Shown here piece after piece: positions 55,152-63,823 of a DNA stretch of 64,000 nucleotides. How positions within the stretch are numbered: position 1 is the first letter of the stretch; each line of letters starts with the position of its first letter. The notes beneath the pieces are model-generated. The model saw nothing but the letters and a program-made list of their open reading frames with translations, did no database searches and was not told where the DNA came from. The position numbers and the translations under genes are program-made. Source of the DNA: Andreprevotia chitinilytica DSM 18519 (lineage in GTDB: Bacteria; Pseudomonadota; Gammaproteobacteria; Burkholderiales; Chitinibacteraceae); assembly GCF_000711875.1 (NCBI RefSeq), contig NZ_JONM01000012.1, positions 1 to 64,000 of the forward strand. The letters are read 5' to 3'.

Positions 55152-55207
55152 GGTGTGGGGTGTGGGGTGTGGGGTGTGGGGTGTGGGGTGTGGGGTGTGG
55201 GGTGTGG
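55152..55207. repeat. Eight tandem copies of the heptamer GGTGTGG
   Basis: Perfect 7-base units run without interruption for 56 bases. The strand is purely G and T, which favours slippage and possibly G-quadruplex structure. Confidence 0.95.
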
Positions 55208-55239
55208 CAGAGGATGGCACCATACGAACTGGTTTTCTC

Positions 55240-55375
55240 CCCTCGCCCGTTTACGGGAGAGGGGCTGGGGGTGAGGGCACTACCACTGGCCGAGCTCTTT
55301 TCACCACCCTCACCCTAGCCCTCTCCCACCAATAGCTGAGCAAGGCTAAAGCCTTGCACGCGAGGGCGAGGGAAC
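55240..55375. repeat. Two REP-like palindromic units
   Basis: Units at about 55242-55280 and 55306-55374 belong to the same CCCTCACCC/CCTCTCCC family as those at 15269 and 32566. The second carries the AAGCCTTGCACG insert also seen in the 32808 and 32990 units. Confidence 0.8.
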
Positions 55376-55604
55376 AGATTGCTGTTGTGCGCAGCTCATC
55401 GTACAAAAGCAGCGACCGCTGTTCGTAACCACGTGGGTTGCACTGCGGGCTTTTCACCCCTTCGCGCTAAGCGCCGAGGGAGTGTCGCGAGACCTTAGGA
55501 GGTCGTTCTCATCAAAGCGGACCGACCGAGGGTAGCCTGTAACGCCTTTACCCGCGCCGCAGGCGCATAACTTGAAAGATCGTGAACAGCGCTCAAACCC
55601 GCTG

Positions 55605-57077
55605 CTACGCCTCCGTCCCTTCGTAATGCCCCCGCTTGTCTTCATACATCGCCGCATCCGCCTGGCGTAGCGCGGACTCCAGGCGCTCGCCGTTGTGACA
55701 GGTTGCACAGCCCATCGAAAGGCTGAGTGCGGGGCCGGTGTAGAACTGGTTGTTGAGCTCGATCAGCTGCCGGATATTGTCCATCAACATCTCGCCAGCC
55801 CGCGTGTCGGCGCCGGGCAGCAGCAGCGCGAATTCGTCGCCGCCGATCCGTGCCGCATGCAACGGTTTATCGACGGCCTTGATCAGCACCTCACCTGCCC
55901 GCCGCAACAGTGCATCGCCAGCGGCATGGCCCAGCTGATCGTTCACGGTTTTCAGGTCGTTCAGATCGATCATGATCACCGTCACCGGAAACGGGCCTTT
56001 TCTTTCCAGCCGGTTGAGTTCATCCACGTAGAACGAGCGGTTTTTCAGCTTGGTCAGCACATCGTGCTTGCCCAGGAATTCAAGGTAGGACTCCGCCTTT
56101 TTCCGCGCGGTGATATCGGTCAATGCCAGCAGGACGAGATCCCAATTCTTTTCATGGCCGGGGAATACGGAAAACTGCAAATGCACGTTGATCACTTCGC
56201 CATCGAGCCCGTAATTGACCACTTCCCGCTGCTGAAACAGGCGTCCGTCCCATAAATCCAGCAATTGCTCGCGAAAATGGGCCCGCATATCGTCGCGGAA
56301 TATCTCCGGCAAACGGCCCAGCAGCGCGGCTTTATCGGCGGCCTTGAACAAGCCGAGCGTGTAATGGTTCACGTCCAGCACCTGAATCTCGGCCATGCAG
56401 CGTTCGACGAATTCAGGATGCACATCGGTAAAGGTGCGGAAATCCGTGATGCCTTGCGCACGCACGTCGTCGAGCAGGTGTTTGACGGATTGGAAGTTCT
56501 CGACCCATAAGGACACGGGCGCATATTCGAATACGCCGCGTGCGTATTGGTCGCTGGCGATGGCGCGTCGGCGTGCGTCTTCGAGTTCGGTGATGTCGTC
56601 CACCGCCACCAGCACGCCATCCCAGCGGGCTTCATGCCCCGGCAGGATCACGCCCTTCAACAGGATGTCGAGACGGCGGCCATCCAGCGTGTAGTTGACG
56701 CTTTTGCTTTGGAACGCCAGCTTGCCGTTCCAAAGCTGCAGCAATTCATCGAGATGCGCTTCCAGCATATCGTCGCGCAATACCAGATCGAGGTTGGCCG
56801 CCAATTCGTCAAACGATCTGGCCCCATAGAGCGACAGCGTGCGCTGGTTGACTTTCAGTACCTGGATACAGGCCGAACAGGCGGCAATACGGCGTGGATC
56901 TTCTTCCAGATGGCGGCGCAAATCGGCAACGCCTTGGGCGCGCCAGGTTTCGAACAGGTCATACAGCTTGCTGTAATCCTCAAGCCACAACGATGTCGGC
57001 GTGACATCAAAGAAATCAATCAGGGCGACGCCCATTGTGTCGATATTGTTTCCGCTGCTATGGGTGCCTGGCTGCAT
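55605..57077 (-). CDS. Double-PAS diguanylate cyclase (GGDEF)
   Basis: This 490-residue cytoplasmic protein has two tandem, mutually similar PAS-like sensor domains. The first contains TPTSLWLEDYSKLYDLFETW and IQVLKVNQRTLSLYGA; the second APVSLWVENFQSVKHLLDDV and IQVLDVNHYTLGLFKA. A GGDEF domain follows (DVLTKLKNRSFYVDELNRLE, MIDLNDLKTVNDQLGHAAGD, ARIGGDEFALLLPG). The catalytic GGDEF motif and the DxxT/N...GH substrate residues are intact, so it should make c-di-GMP. The inhibitory RxxD site expected five residues before GGDEF is absent, so product feedback may be lacking. An alternative start is Met at 57035. The PAS ligand is unknown. Confidence 0.92.
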   Translation of the reverse strand: MQPGTHSSGNNIDTMGVALIDFFDVTPTSLWLEDYSKLYDLFETWRAQGVADLRRHLEEDPRRIAACSACIQVLKVNQRTLSLYGARSFDELAANLDLVLRDDMLEAHLDELLQLWNGKLAFQSKSVNYTLDGRRLDILLKGVILPGHEARWDGVLVAVDDITELEDARRRAIASDQYARGVFEYAPVSLWVENFQSVKHLLDDVRAQGITDFRTFTDVHPEFVERCMAEIQVLDVNHYTLGLFKAADKAALLGRLPEIFRDDMRAHFREQLLDLWDGRLFQQREVVNYGLDGEVINVHLQFSVFPGHEKNWDLVLLALTDITARKKAESYLEFLGKHDVLTKLKNRSFYVDELNRLERKGPFPVTVIMIDLNDLKTVNDQLGHAAGDALLRRAGEVLIKAVDKPLHAARIGGDEFALLLPGADTRAGEMLMDNIRQLIELNNQFYTGPALSLSMGCATCHNGERLESALRQADAAMYEDKRGHYEGTEA

Positions 57078-57304
57078 CTGGTATCTCTATCGCCGGGTTA
57101 TTGGATCGTGTGGCCGTAATTCCGACCGAAAGCATACAGCGGGTCTGTGATTGCTTCACCTGTTATCAGCAACGGCGCGCAATGAATTGGCGTGCTGGCG
57201 CAAACGATCGCCATGATTGGCCGATCAAGCACTCAGATATTACCTATCAATATCCATGCATATCTAATCAGGCAGCCCGAAGCATATATGGACCAAATCG
57301 ATCT

Positions 57305-59002
57305 CTAGACCACTGGCAATACCGGCTCTGTAATCGACAGTTGATATTGCTCCAGCAAATCCTTCAATTTTTGCCCAAGCGTGTGCAGCGTCTGCGCGGT
57401 ATCGCCAGTCAGCCGCGTACTGGCGACGTTCTGCTCGCTGGCTTCCTTGATGCTTTGCATGGCAATCGCCGCCTGCCCCATGCCCACCAATTGTTGCTGT
57501 GCCGAGGTGGCAATATAAGTGGCCGCCGCGGCCGCATCCGCCAGGCTTTTGGTCAGGCCGCGGATCGACTCCCCTGCCTCGCCGGATCGTTTCACGCCGG
57601 CTTCAACGGCCTTGCTGCTTTGCTCGATGGCGAGCACGACCCCGCTGGTCGCTTTCTGGATTTCATCGATCACCGCCCGCACCTGTGCCGTGGCGCGTTT
57701 CGACTGCTGGGACAGCGATTTGACCTCCTGCGCCACCACCATGAAGCCCTTGCCTTGCTCGCCGGCCCGGGCGGCCTCGATCGAGGCGTTGACCGCCAGC
57801 ACCTTGGATTGCTCCGCCAGATCGTTGACGGTCGCGATGATCTCGCCGATGGTCACGCTTTTTTCGCTCAAGCGCCCAATGCTGTCCGCGACTGTTTCCA
57901 TTTGCTCCTGAATCAGCCGCATCGCTTCGATCGATTCGTCGACCGATTTCTTGCCATCCTGCGATACCTGCGCCGTTTTTTGCGCTTCGGTCGAGACGAG
58001 CCGCGCTCTTTCCGTCGCGGCTTGCGCGGTTCGCTTGACCTCTTCCACGGTCGACGCAGTCTGGCTGACGGCGCTGGCCGTCTCGGTCGAGCCGGCAAAA
58101 ACCTGTGTGGTGGTGGAGAGGATTTCCTCGGTGGATCGGAACAGGATATCCACCGTTTCCTGTGTCTCCCGCATCAGCAAACGCAGGCGCTCCTCCACCC
58201 GCTGGCGCTCGACAATCTCGGCCTGCAGCGCTTCGTTGCTTTGCCCCAATTCATCGCGTGAGACGGTGGTGCCCTGCAGTTTTTCCGTCATCTCATCGAA
58301 CGCGAGGGACAAATCCCCGATCTCGTCACGCGTGGCAATGGCGAGCCGGTGCCCGAGATTACCGCTGCCAATGATGGCGGCACCCGCACGTAACGTCGCC
58401 AATGGCCGCAGCACACTGCGCAGGATCAGCCCCCAGATCAGAGCAATGAGCAGCAAGACGACACCGCAGAAGATCATCACCGCGATACTCACGCGCTGCT
58501 GCGCCCGCAACATGCCCAAACGACTGCGGTTCGATAAATCAAGGGCGACCGCGATCATGTCCTGCGCCTTGTTCATGATTTGCCCGGTGAGGCGCGTTTC
58601 CAATTCCTCGAGCACCGCGCGATCCGTGTGGTTGGCATCGCCCGTTTTGCGATTGGCCATCAATTCGGCAAAGAGCGCATTGGTGCGTTGTTGCGTGCGC
58701 TGCAGTTCATTCAGGATGCCCTGCTCTTCCTTGCTGCTGAATCCGTCGGTGCCGGCCAACAACTTTTGCAGCGAATCCTGCCGCAGCTGCAATTGCGCCT
58801 GAGCCCGTTCACCATGACCCGCCACGTATTCCAGCGTGAGATAGCGCACGGCAGTAACGGCATTGAGAATCTCATCGGCCGTTGCATTCTTGCTCAGCTC
58901 CCGTTTCACCTGCATCGAGGCCGAGAGCATGACAAACCCGAGGACGACCACCGCACCAGCGGCGAATACCCCGGCAAGCTTGAGTCGAGTCGCTATCTTC
59001 AT
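57305..59002 (-). CDS. Methyl-accepting chemotaxis protein
   Basis: This 565-residue transmembrane receptor starts with [20 protein letters not shown] (first helix). A helical periplasmic sensor domain (about 32-170, four-helix-bundle type) follows, then a second helix ([20 protein letters not shown]), a HAMP domain ([37 protein letters not shown]) and a coiled-coil signalling domain. The conserved hairpin tip reads [20 protein letters not shown], then [15 protein letters not shown], with slight deviation from the commonest form. No ligand can be deduced. It lies about 180 bases downstream of an exported solute-binding protein gene on the same strand, so the two may be functionally linked. 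Confidence 0.93.
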   Translation of the reverse strand: MKIATRLKLAGVFAAGAVVVLGFVMLSASMQVKRELSKNATADEILNAVTAVRYLTLEYVAGHGERAQAQLQLRQDSLQKLLAGTDGFSSKEEQGILNELQRTQQRTNALFAELMANRKTGDANHTDRAVLEELETRLTGQIMNKAQDMIAVALDLSNRSRLGMLRAQQRVSIAVMIFCGVVLLLIALIWGLILRSVLRPLATLRAGAAIIGSGNLGHRLAIATRDEIGDLSLAFDEMTEKLQGTTVSRDELGQSNEALQAEIVERQRVEERLRLLMRETQETVDILFRSTEEILSTTTQVFAGSTETASAVSQTASTVEEVKRTAQAATERARLVSTEAQKTAQVSQDGKKSVDESIEAMRLIQEQMETVADSIGRLSEKSVTIGEIIATVNDLAEQSKVLAVNASIEAARAGEQGKGFMVVAQEVKSLSQQSKRATAQVRAVIDEIQKATSGVVLAIEQSSKAVEAGVKRSGEAGESIRGLTKSLADAAAAATYIATSAQQQLVGMGQAAIAMQSIKEASEQNVASTRLTGDTAQTLHTLGQKLKDLLEQYQLSITEPVLPVV

Positions 59003-59184
59003 TGCAATCTCCTCCTACGAATGACCCTGCAATCATGGGTCAATACTTCAGTCCGTCGAGGTTGAAAAAACAAACCGGAATGCATTGATTACCAATTAAA
59101 TGTACCAATTATGCGAATGCACCAATCAAGTGCAGAAATTGAGATCAAATCCATCAATTCGACCCGGCCAATCCAATCAATCAC

Positions 59185-60234
59185 TCAATGAATCAGCGTG
59201 ACGGCAGTGGGCATGACCGCTTCCAATCCATCGAGATAAATGTAATTCAGGTAATTCGGTATTTCGGTTTTGCTCGTCAGCTTGTTCTTGATGGCCCAGC
59301 GTGCTTCGTCTTCCAGCGCCAATAACAGGCCCTGATCCAGCGCGATATTGAATTGGTAGGAAGGCCAGGCGGTTTTCAAGATGCTGGCGTCGTTCTTGGT
59401 CATGCCTGCCACCAGCTCGCGAGCGGAATCCGGCACTTCGCTGCAGAATCGCGCCCCTTGGATCAGCGCGCGCAGGACTTTCTGCATGGTCTGCGGGTGG
59501 CCGGCGACGTAATCCCGCATGCCGGCCACGGCATAAAGGCTGGTGTAGACATCCTCGCCGTAAAAGATCACGCCATTGCTGCCGAGCTTGTTGAACGATG
59601 CATCCAGGTACGGCTGCCAGGTCGCGATGGCATCGACCTCGCCTTGTTCAAGCGCGGCGGAAAGCTCTTCCGGCTTGTAGTTGTGCATGGTGATATCCGA
59701 GGGCGACAACTTTTGCCGGTTGAGCAAGGCATCGAGGGCGAAATGGCCGGAGGTAATCTGCGTGACGCCAATGCGTTTGCCCTTGAGGCTCGCTATCGTG
59801 GCAATGCCCCGATCCTTGCGCCCGACAATGCCGTGATCCTTTTCGGTCTTGAATATCGTGGCGATGACCGAGACGGGCCGGTTGTTCAATGCCTCGAACA
59901 TGACCGGAATATCAGCCACCGTCCCCAGATTGGCCTGCCCCTGCAAGACGGAGGCCATCGCGGCTTTGCCGCTGGATTGCGGCTGCAACACGGCGAGGAT
60001 GCCTTCGTGGGCGAAATAACCGTTTTCTCGCGCCACGATCACCGGGCAAGTCCCGGCATAGGCAGTATTGGTCGCGATGATGACTTGTTCCTGCGGCCCC
60101 GCCGCCGCGGATGACGATGCCCTGTTGATCCAGAGATAAGCCCCCGCCAGCACTGTCCCGACAGCAAGAAGCAATCCGATGATCAAGGGCATGGATGCCT
60201 TACCGCTGAATCGCTTCCCGATCTGCTGCGCCAT
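59185..60234 (-). CDS. Membrane-anchored ABC-type solute-binding protein (SsuA/ThiY-like)
   Basis: This protein of about 349 residues has an N-terminal uncleaved-looking membrane helix (MPLIIGLLLAVGTVLAGAYL). A periplasmic binding fold follows of the NMT1/SsuA class: VIIATNTAYAGTCPVIVARE, NGYFAHEGILAVLQPQSSGK, then VADIPVMFEALNNRPVSVIA, KGKRIGVTQITSGHFALDAL and VDAIATWQPYLDASFNKLGS. The start at 60234 follows GGGGAGG; an upstream in-frame start at 60291 lacks this. No permease or ATPase gene is nearby, so it may feed a chemoreceptor or a remote transporter. Substrate (nitrate, taurine, thiamine precursor or other) cannot be assigned. Confidence 0.85.
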   Translation of the reverse strand: MAQQIGKRFSGKASMPLIIGLLLAVGTVLAGAYLWINRASSSAAAGPQEQVIIATNTAYAGTCPVIVARENGYFAHEGILAVLQPQSSGKAAMASVLQGQANLGTVADIPVMFEALNNRPVSVIATIFKTEKDHGIVGRKDRGIATIASLKGKRIGVTQITSGHFALDALLNRQKLSPSDITMHNYKPEELSAALEQGEVDAIATWQPYLDASFNKLGSNGVIFYGEDVYTSLYAVAGMRDYVAGHPQTMQKVLRALIQGARFCSEVPDSARELVAGMTKNDASILKTAWPSYQFNIALDQGLLLALEDEARWAIKNKLTSKTEIPNYLNYIYLDGLEAVMPTAVTLIH

Positions 60235-60430
60235 CGTGAACCTCCCCGCCGGAACAAAACCCAGCCACCTACAGATATAGCCACCCTTCATCCGTCTGGA
60301 TGTAAGTAGTTGTCAGTGAAACAGATGAATAGCGATTTCCTTGCGTCAAAGAGATCAGTCATCCCTCTCGCAACAATTGCCTATGCTGGAAACAACAACG
60401 TCATAAAGAAATGGATGCGAGGGTGCTGTG

Positions 60431-61183
60431 ATGCTCGATGTATATGGATTTGATCGCAAATTGCTCGCCCTGGCGCCGGATGAAGTCTTGCCGCAAGCGC
60501 CGGAGATCCAGTTTTTCCAGAAGCTGCGCATCGCCGTCATGGCGGGCTATTGGCTGCCCGGCGAGCCGCTGCCCAAGGCCGAATACTTCGCGCAGGTGCT
60601 GGGCGTGCAGCTGGAACATATCCGCGCCGCATTGGCGTTGCTCGCCAGCCAGCAATGGATTCGCGCCGCAGAGAACGATAACTACGTGATCACCCCCAAG
60701 CTGGATCAGCCTGTGGCCAAGCTGGCCAGCTTTTCCGAGATGCTGAAAGCGCGGGGATTTGTGCCGGGGTCGGTGTGGCTATCCCGCGAGGTGGCAGCAC
60801 CGAATCAGGATGAGCAATGGCGTCTTAATCTGGAAGCCGGCGCCAAGGTGTCGCGCCTGGGGCGGATTCGCAAGGCCGATGAGTTGGTGATGGGCTACGA
60901 AATCACCACCATTCCGGCCACGTTTTTGCCCGATCCGCTCTTGGTCGGCGAATCGCTCTATCAATACATGCGCGAGAACGACCTGAGCATCTTCCGGGCG
61001 GTAGAGGAAATCGATGCCGACCTGTGCGATGCAGAACTCGCCCGCCTGTGCCAATTCGAGCAAGGCGCACCGATCCTGCGGCTGACCCGTGTGGGCTACA
61101 TGCAGAACGGCAGCCCGCTGGAGCTGACCTACTCCTATTTCCGCAGCGATTATTATCACTACGTCGTGGAATTCACCGAATGA
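60431..61183 (+). CDS. GntR-family transcription regulator with UTRA ligand domain
   Basis: This protein of about 250 residues has an N-terminal winged-helix DNA-binding domain (IQFFQKLRIAVMAGYWLPGE, PLPKAEYFAQVLGVQLEHIR, ALALLASQQWIRAAENDNY) and a C-terminal UTRA effector domain (KARGFVPGSVWLSREVAAPN, GAKVSRLGRIRKADELVMGY, YMQNGSPLELTYSYFRSDYY). It is transcribed divergently from the solute-binding protein gene, so it may control that gene and itself. Its stop overlaps the ATG of the next gene (ATGA), which makes the downstream GGDEF protein translationally coupled. GTG at 60428 is an alternative start. Confidence 0.88.
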   Translation: MLDVYGFDRKLLALAPDEVLPQAPEIQFFQKLRIAVMAGYWLPGEPLPKAEYFAQVLGVQLEHIRAALALLASQQWIRAAENDNYVITPKLDQPVAKLASFSEMLKARGFVPGSVWLSREVAAPNQDEQWRLNLEAGAKVSRLGRIRKADELVMGYEITTIPATFLPDPLLVGESLYQYMRENDLSIFRAVEEIDADLCDAELARLCQFEQGAPILRLTRVGYMQNGSPLELTYSYFRSDYYHYVVEFTE

Positions 61184-62526
61184 GCACCGCGAATCTGGCA
61201 GGATCGCCCACGATGCAGCTGGACGCCGCGGCCCTCGGCCGTCTGCTTCCCTATGCCGCGTGGGTGAAGGACATCAGCCTGCGTTATCGCTGGATCAATC
61301 GCCACTGGGCCACCCTGCTGGATCTGAGCGAGCAACGCATCGTCGGGCACAACGATGCGGAATGCTTTCCACCGTGGTTATCCGTGCTGATGACGCGAGA
61401 TGACTGCGCGGTACTGGCACGCGCACAAGCCAAGCAAATCGAAATCATGGTGCAGCTGCAAGATGGCCGGCAGCGCATGTGGCGTATTCAGCGCCAGCCA
61501 CTGTTCGATGCCGAGGGCAATCTGGACGGCCTGGCCGGCTTCGTCACCGACATTACGGACGACTGGCAAGTGCGTTGCGAGCTGAAGACCATCTCGCTGC
61601 GGGAAAGCAATTGGTGGAAGGCGCTGAAGAGCCACGCCTTGCTGGCCACCATGAATCAGAACGGCCACTACACCTATGTGAGCGAGCAGCTTTGCCAGCT
61701 GGTGGGGCGACCCGCCACCACGCTGCTCGGCCAAGGCCACGCCACGCTGGGCTGGATCGCCGAAGGGGTCGATTTCAACTACCTGCTGGCGCTGGCAGCC
61801 CAAGGCAAACCGGCATCGTTCGAGTTTTCCGGCACCACCGGTAACGGCACGCGCTTCTGGGCGCACTCGCTGGTGATCTCGCTCGGGTCATCCGATGGCG
61901 ACAATCAACGCTTTGTCGAAGTAGTCTCGGATCAGGGCGAAGGACGGAATGTGGCGCTGAAACTCGCCGCCACCAACACGCAACTGACCCGCACCGTGAA
62001 TGAAAACGTCGAACTGATCGCCCGGCTCGATCATTTGACGCGCACCGATACGCTGACGGGCCTGTTCAACCGACGCTCATTTCAGGAACGCGCAGCGCAA
62101 GAGCGAACCCGCAGTACACGCTTGAAGCAGCCCATCGCCTTGCTGGTGCTCGACATCGACCACTTCCGGCAAATCAACGATCAGCACGGCCACGCGGCCG
62201 GCGATCAAGTGTTGGTGCAGCTGGCGGAAATCTGCCGCAGCACCTGCCGCGCTGTGGATGTGCTGGCGCGAATCGCCGGCGAAAAATTCGCCCTGCTGCT
62301 GCCGGACACCAACCTCAGCGCCGCCGAAGTGATTACGGAACGCCTGCGCAGCACATTGGCGGAACGCGCAGTACCAATACCGGAACAACAGCCTGTTCAA
62401 TTCACCGTGAGCATCGGCCTGACCAGCTGGCTGGCCGAAGAAACCTTCAGCGCCGCCTTGGCTCGCGCCGATCAGGCACTTGCGCAGGCCAAAGCGGATG
62501 GGCGGAATCGGGTGGTTTCGGGGTGA
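61180..62526 (+). CDS. PAS-PAS-GGDEF protein with degenerate active site
   Basis: This protein of about 448 residues has two PAS-type domains (LLPYAAWVKDISLRYRWINR ... AGFVTDITDDWQVRCELKTI and ALLATMNQNGHYTYVSEQLC ... RFWAHSLVISLGSSDG). A short coiled coil (LAATNTQLTRTVNENVELIA) follows, then a GGDEF-type domain (DTLTGLFNRRSFQERAAQER, LVLDIDHFRQINDQHGHAAG). The signature motif reads AGEKF in place of GG(D/E)EF (ARIAGEKFALLLPD), losing the first Gly and the key acidic residue at position 4. The protein is thus probably catalytically inactive and may act as a c-di-GMP or GTP sensor or a partner. The start ATG overlaps the GntR stop. Confidence 0.88.
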   Translation: MSTANLAGSPTMQLDAAALGRLLPYAAWVKDISLRYRWINRHWATLLDLSEQRIVGHNDAECFPPWLSVLMTRDDCAVLARAQAKQIEIMVQLQDGRQRMWRIQRQPLFDAEGNLDGLAGFVTDITDDWQVRCELKTISLRESNWWKALKSHALLATMNQNGHYTYVSEQLCQLVGRPATTLLGQGHATLGWIAEGVDFNYLLALAAQGKPASFEFSGTTGNGTRFWAHSLVISLGSSDGDNQRFVEVVSDQGEGRNVALKLAATNTQLTRTVNENVELIARLDHLTRTDTLTGLFNRRSFQERAAQERTRSTRLKQPIALLVLDIDHFRQINDQHGHAAGDQVLVQLAEICRSTCRAVDVLARIAGEKFALLLPDTNLSAAEVITERLRSTLAERAVPIPEQQPVQFTVSIGLTSWLAEETFSAALARADQALAQAKADGRNRVVSG

Positions 62527-62534
62527 GATACAAA

Positions 62535-62559
62535 GGCCAGCGCTTTTGCCGCGCTGGCC
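62535..62559 (-). terminator. Terminator of cassette copy 2
   Basis: GGCCAGCGC pairs with GCGCTGGCC; on the minus strand it is followed by TTTGT. It corresponds to the hairpin after cassette copy 1 and may also serve the GGDEF gene ending at 62526. Confidence 0.65.
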
Positions 62560-62573
62560 CAATGCCATCAAAG

Positions 62574-62870
62574 CTAACGCCGATCCGTCGTCTGATTCAC
62601 GGCTAGCGGCGCGCCAAGCCGTTGCAGCGTCTCGAAGCGGGTTGTATCCAGCCCGAAATGCCATTCCTCCGACAAATACGCGCCGACTCGCGCTAAGGCG
62701 TGCAGATCAGATTCCGGTTCGGCGATGCCGACCATCGCACGGAACACACTGCCCAGCTGGGCGATGCGATCCAGACCGATGTCGGCGATGTCATTGAAAT
62801 CACTGGTGGTCAGTTTGGGGGCGGTGGAAGGGCAATGACGATCAAGCATGACGACCGCCAATGCGTGCAT
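62574..62870 (-). CDS. Small conserved protein B of the duplicated cassette, copy 2
   Basis: This 98-residue protein reads MHALAVVMLDRHCPSTAPKL, LTTSDFNDIADIGLDRIAQL, GSVFRAMVGIAEPESDLHAL, ARVGAYLSEEWHFGLDTTRF. It is the homologue of the protein at 17548-17844, of identical length, and overlaps gene A by 29 bases. Differences lie mainly in the first 20 and last 12 residues. No family is recognised. Confidence 0.75.
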   Translation of the reverse strand: MHALAVVMLDRHCPSTAPKLTTSDFNDIADIGLDRIAQLGSVFRAMVGIAEPESDLHALARVGAYLSEEWHFGLDTTRFETLQRLGAPLAVNQTTDRR

Positions 62871-63108
62871 AACGCGTGTTGAGTGAGGCGGTTAGGCGAT
62901 CAGTGAGTGGCAATGTCTGCATCGCGGCATGGTGTCGCTCTGCCAGCCGGCGACCATCGCGTACCAATTGATAGCCGACGCTGCGTTGATCGATCAGCGA
63001 GGTCAAGATCGTAAAAATCTGATCCAGCTCAGCAAAGCCGTCGCGGGCTAGTGCGATGAGGTGGCCAGGGTCGGGTGGTGCGGGGGTGGAATGTTGGGAG
63101 ATGGGCAT
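62842..63108 (-). CDS. Small conserved protein A of the duplicated cassette, copy 2
   Basis: This 88-residue protein is nearly identical to the one at 17310-17576 (MPISQHSTPAPPDPGHLIAL at the start, then SLIDQRSVGYQLVRDGRRLA). The ATG at 63108 follows GGAGG after TATC. The overlap with gene B matches copy 1 exactly. Function unknown; the identical linkage in both copies indicates a functional unit. Confidence 0.75.
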   Translation of the reverse strand: MPISQHSTPAPPDPGHLIALARDGFAELDQIFTILTSLIDQRSVGYQLVRDGRRLAERHHAAMQTLPLTDRLTASLNTRYARIGGRHA

Positions 63109-63346
63109 GGGGGCCTCCGATAACTGCGGGTTTGGTTCCCGCCGCTTCGCTCTCAAACGAAGGTGGCGGGCGCAAGGAAGGGTTGAGAGACCGGCGTTAT
63201 CGGAAACCGGCAGCCCGAAGGCTCCCTGCCAAGGCCCGCCGCAGAGGACGTACCAAGGGCATGGTGGACATAAAAATAGCTGCGAAACGCAGCTTGTCCG
63301 CCGACAACGATCAGGCTCTCAAACCTGGTCACGCTATTGAACGCGA
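63109..63346 (-). ncRNA. Structured C4-like leader RNA, copy 2
   Basis: Minus-strand leader homologous to that at 17075-17309. It has the first stem (GTCGCG pairing with CGTGAC around 63345-63321) and the terminator-like hairpin AGCTGCG/CGCAGCT at 63278-63294 with a T-rich tail and flanking GGACA/TGTCC. The multi-hairpin core is closed by GGCGGG and CCCGCC at 63240-63165, with inner AGGGAGCCTTCGGGCT and GCCGGT..GCCGGT segments. A last stem TTCG..CGAA within CCCGCC..GGCGGG precedes GGAGG. Core length is 76 bases against 77 in copy 1. Stem bases differ between copies but pair in both. Confidence 0.55.
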
Positions 63347-63353
63347 CAGCTCA

Positions 63354-63383
63354 AAAGTATCCCAGCCGTTCCGGCTTGGTCAA
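63354..63383 (-). promoter_or_regulatory. Promoter of cassette copy 2
   Basis: On the minus strand TTGACC (63383-63378), an 18-base spacer containing GGCTGGG, and TACTTT (63359-63354) match the promoter of copy 1 in hexamers, spacing and spacer motif. Confidence 0.6.
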
Positions 63384-63403
63384 GCCGAACCACCAGGTAC
63401 CAA

Positions 63404-63604
63404 CCGTAGCCCGGACAGCTCGCTGGCCGGGGTGACAATGCGGGCAAGCGCAACCCACCGTGGATACCTGAACCAACCCCGGCCGCAAAATGCGTCCGGG
63501 CTACATGGACTGCATCTTTAGATGCGTAGGGCGGAACACCCGAAGGGCGTTCCGCCGCACACGACAGCCGGCGGATCGCCCCGTGCGGGGTGATCCGCCC
63601 TACG
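63404..63604. repeat. Two intergenic palindromic repeat elements
   Basis: The first pairs GTAGCCCGGAC (63404) with GTCCGGGCTAC (ends 63504). The second runs 63526-63604, bounded by GTAGGGCGG and CCGCCCTAC and containing two internal hairpins, GGCGGAAC/GTTCCGCC and GGCGGATC/GATCCGCC. No gene is seen between the cassette and the gene at 63824; a further GGGTTACGCC..GGCTAACCC dyad lies near 63688-63712. Confidence 0.7.
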
Positions 63605-63823
63605 TGCGGCATTTCAATACGTGCAAAAGATCGTGAACCGCTTTGTACCCGCGCGGAGCCAAGCGACCTTTGCCCACTGAGTTTGCGGGTTACGCCGAGG
63701 GCTAACCCGTGCTACATGCATTGCAAAAAAGAATCCTGAAATGTGCCTCGAATGCACCCGGTGCGGTCCATTTGATCGGACAATCACCAACGCCCGATCT
63801 CAAACAGGCCCAGCCAATCCCAC

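Larger units (their letters stand above)
54766..55604. other. Intergenic region with promoter and repeats
   Basis: About 840 bases without a supported gene. The AT-rich part at 54800-54930 should contain the promoter for the two-gene unit to the left; no hexamer pair is convincing. The rest holds a GGCGCAATGCC...GGGATTGCGCCCTACG dyad (55108-55140), the short tandem repeat at 55152-55207 and REP-like units at 55240-55375. From 55376 to 55604 I see nothing recognisable. Confidence 0.5.

Noticed and set aside
17038-63383. Composite transposon or prophage bounded by the two inverted cassettes
   Set aside because: The 45 kb between them contains chromosomal-type genes (chemoreceptor, GGDEF, Rhs, giant protein) and no integrase, transposase, phage structural gene or tRNA attachment site.
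63526-63604. Terminator for a gene at the right end
   Set aside because: The double hairpin is framed by GTAGGGCGG/CCGCCCTAC and lacks a T-run, matching a dispersed intergenic repeat instead of a terminator.
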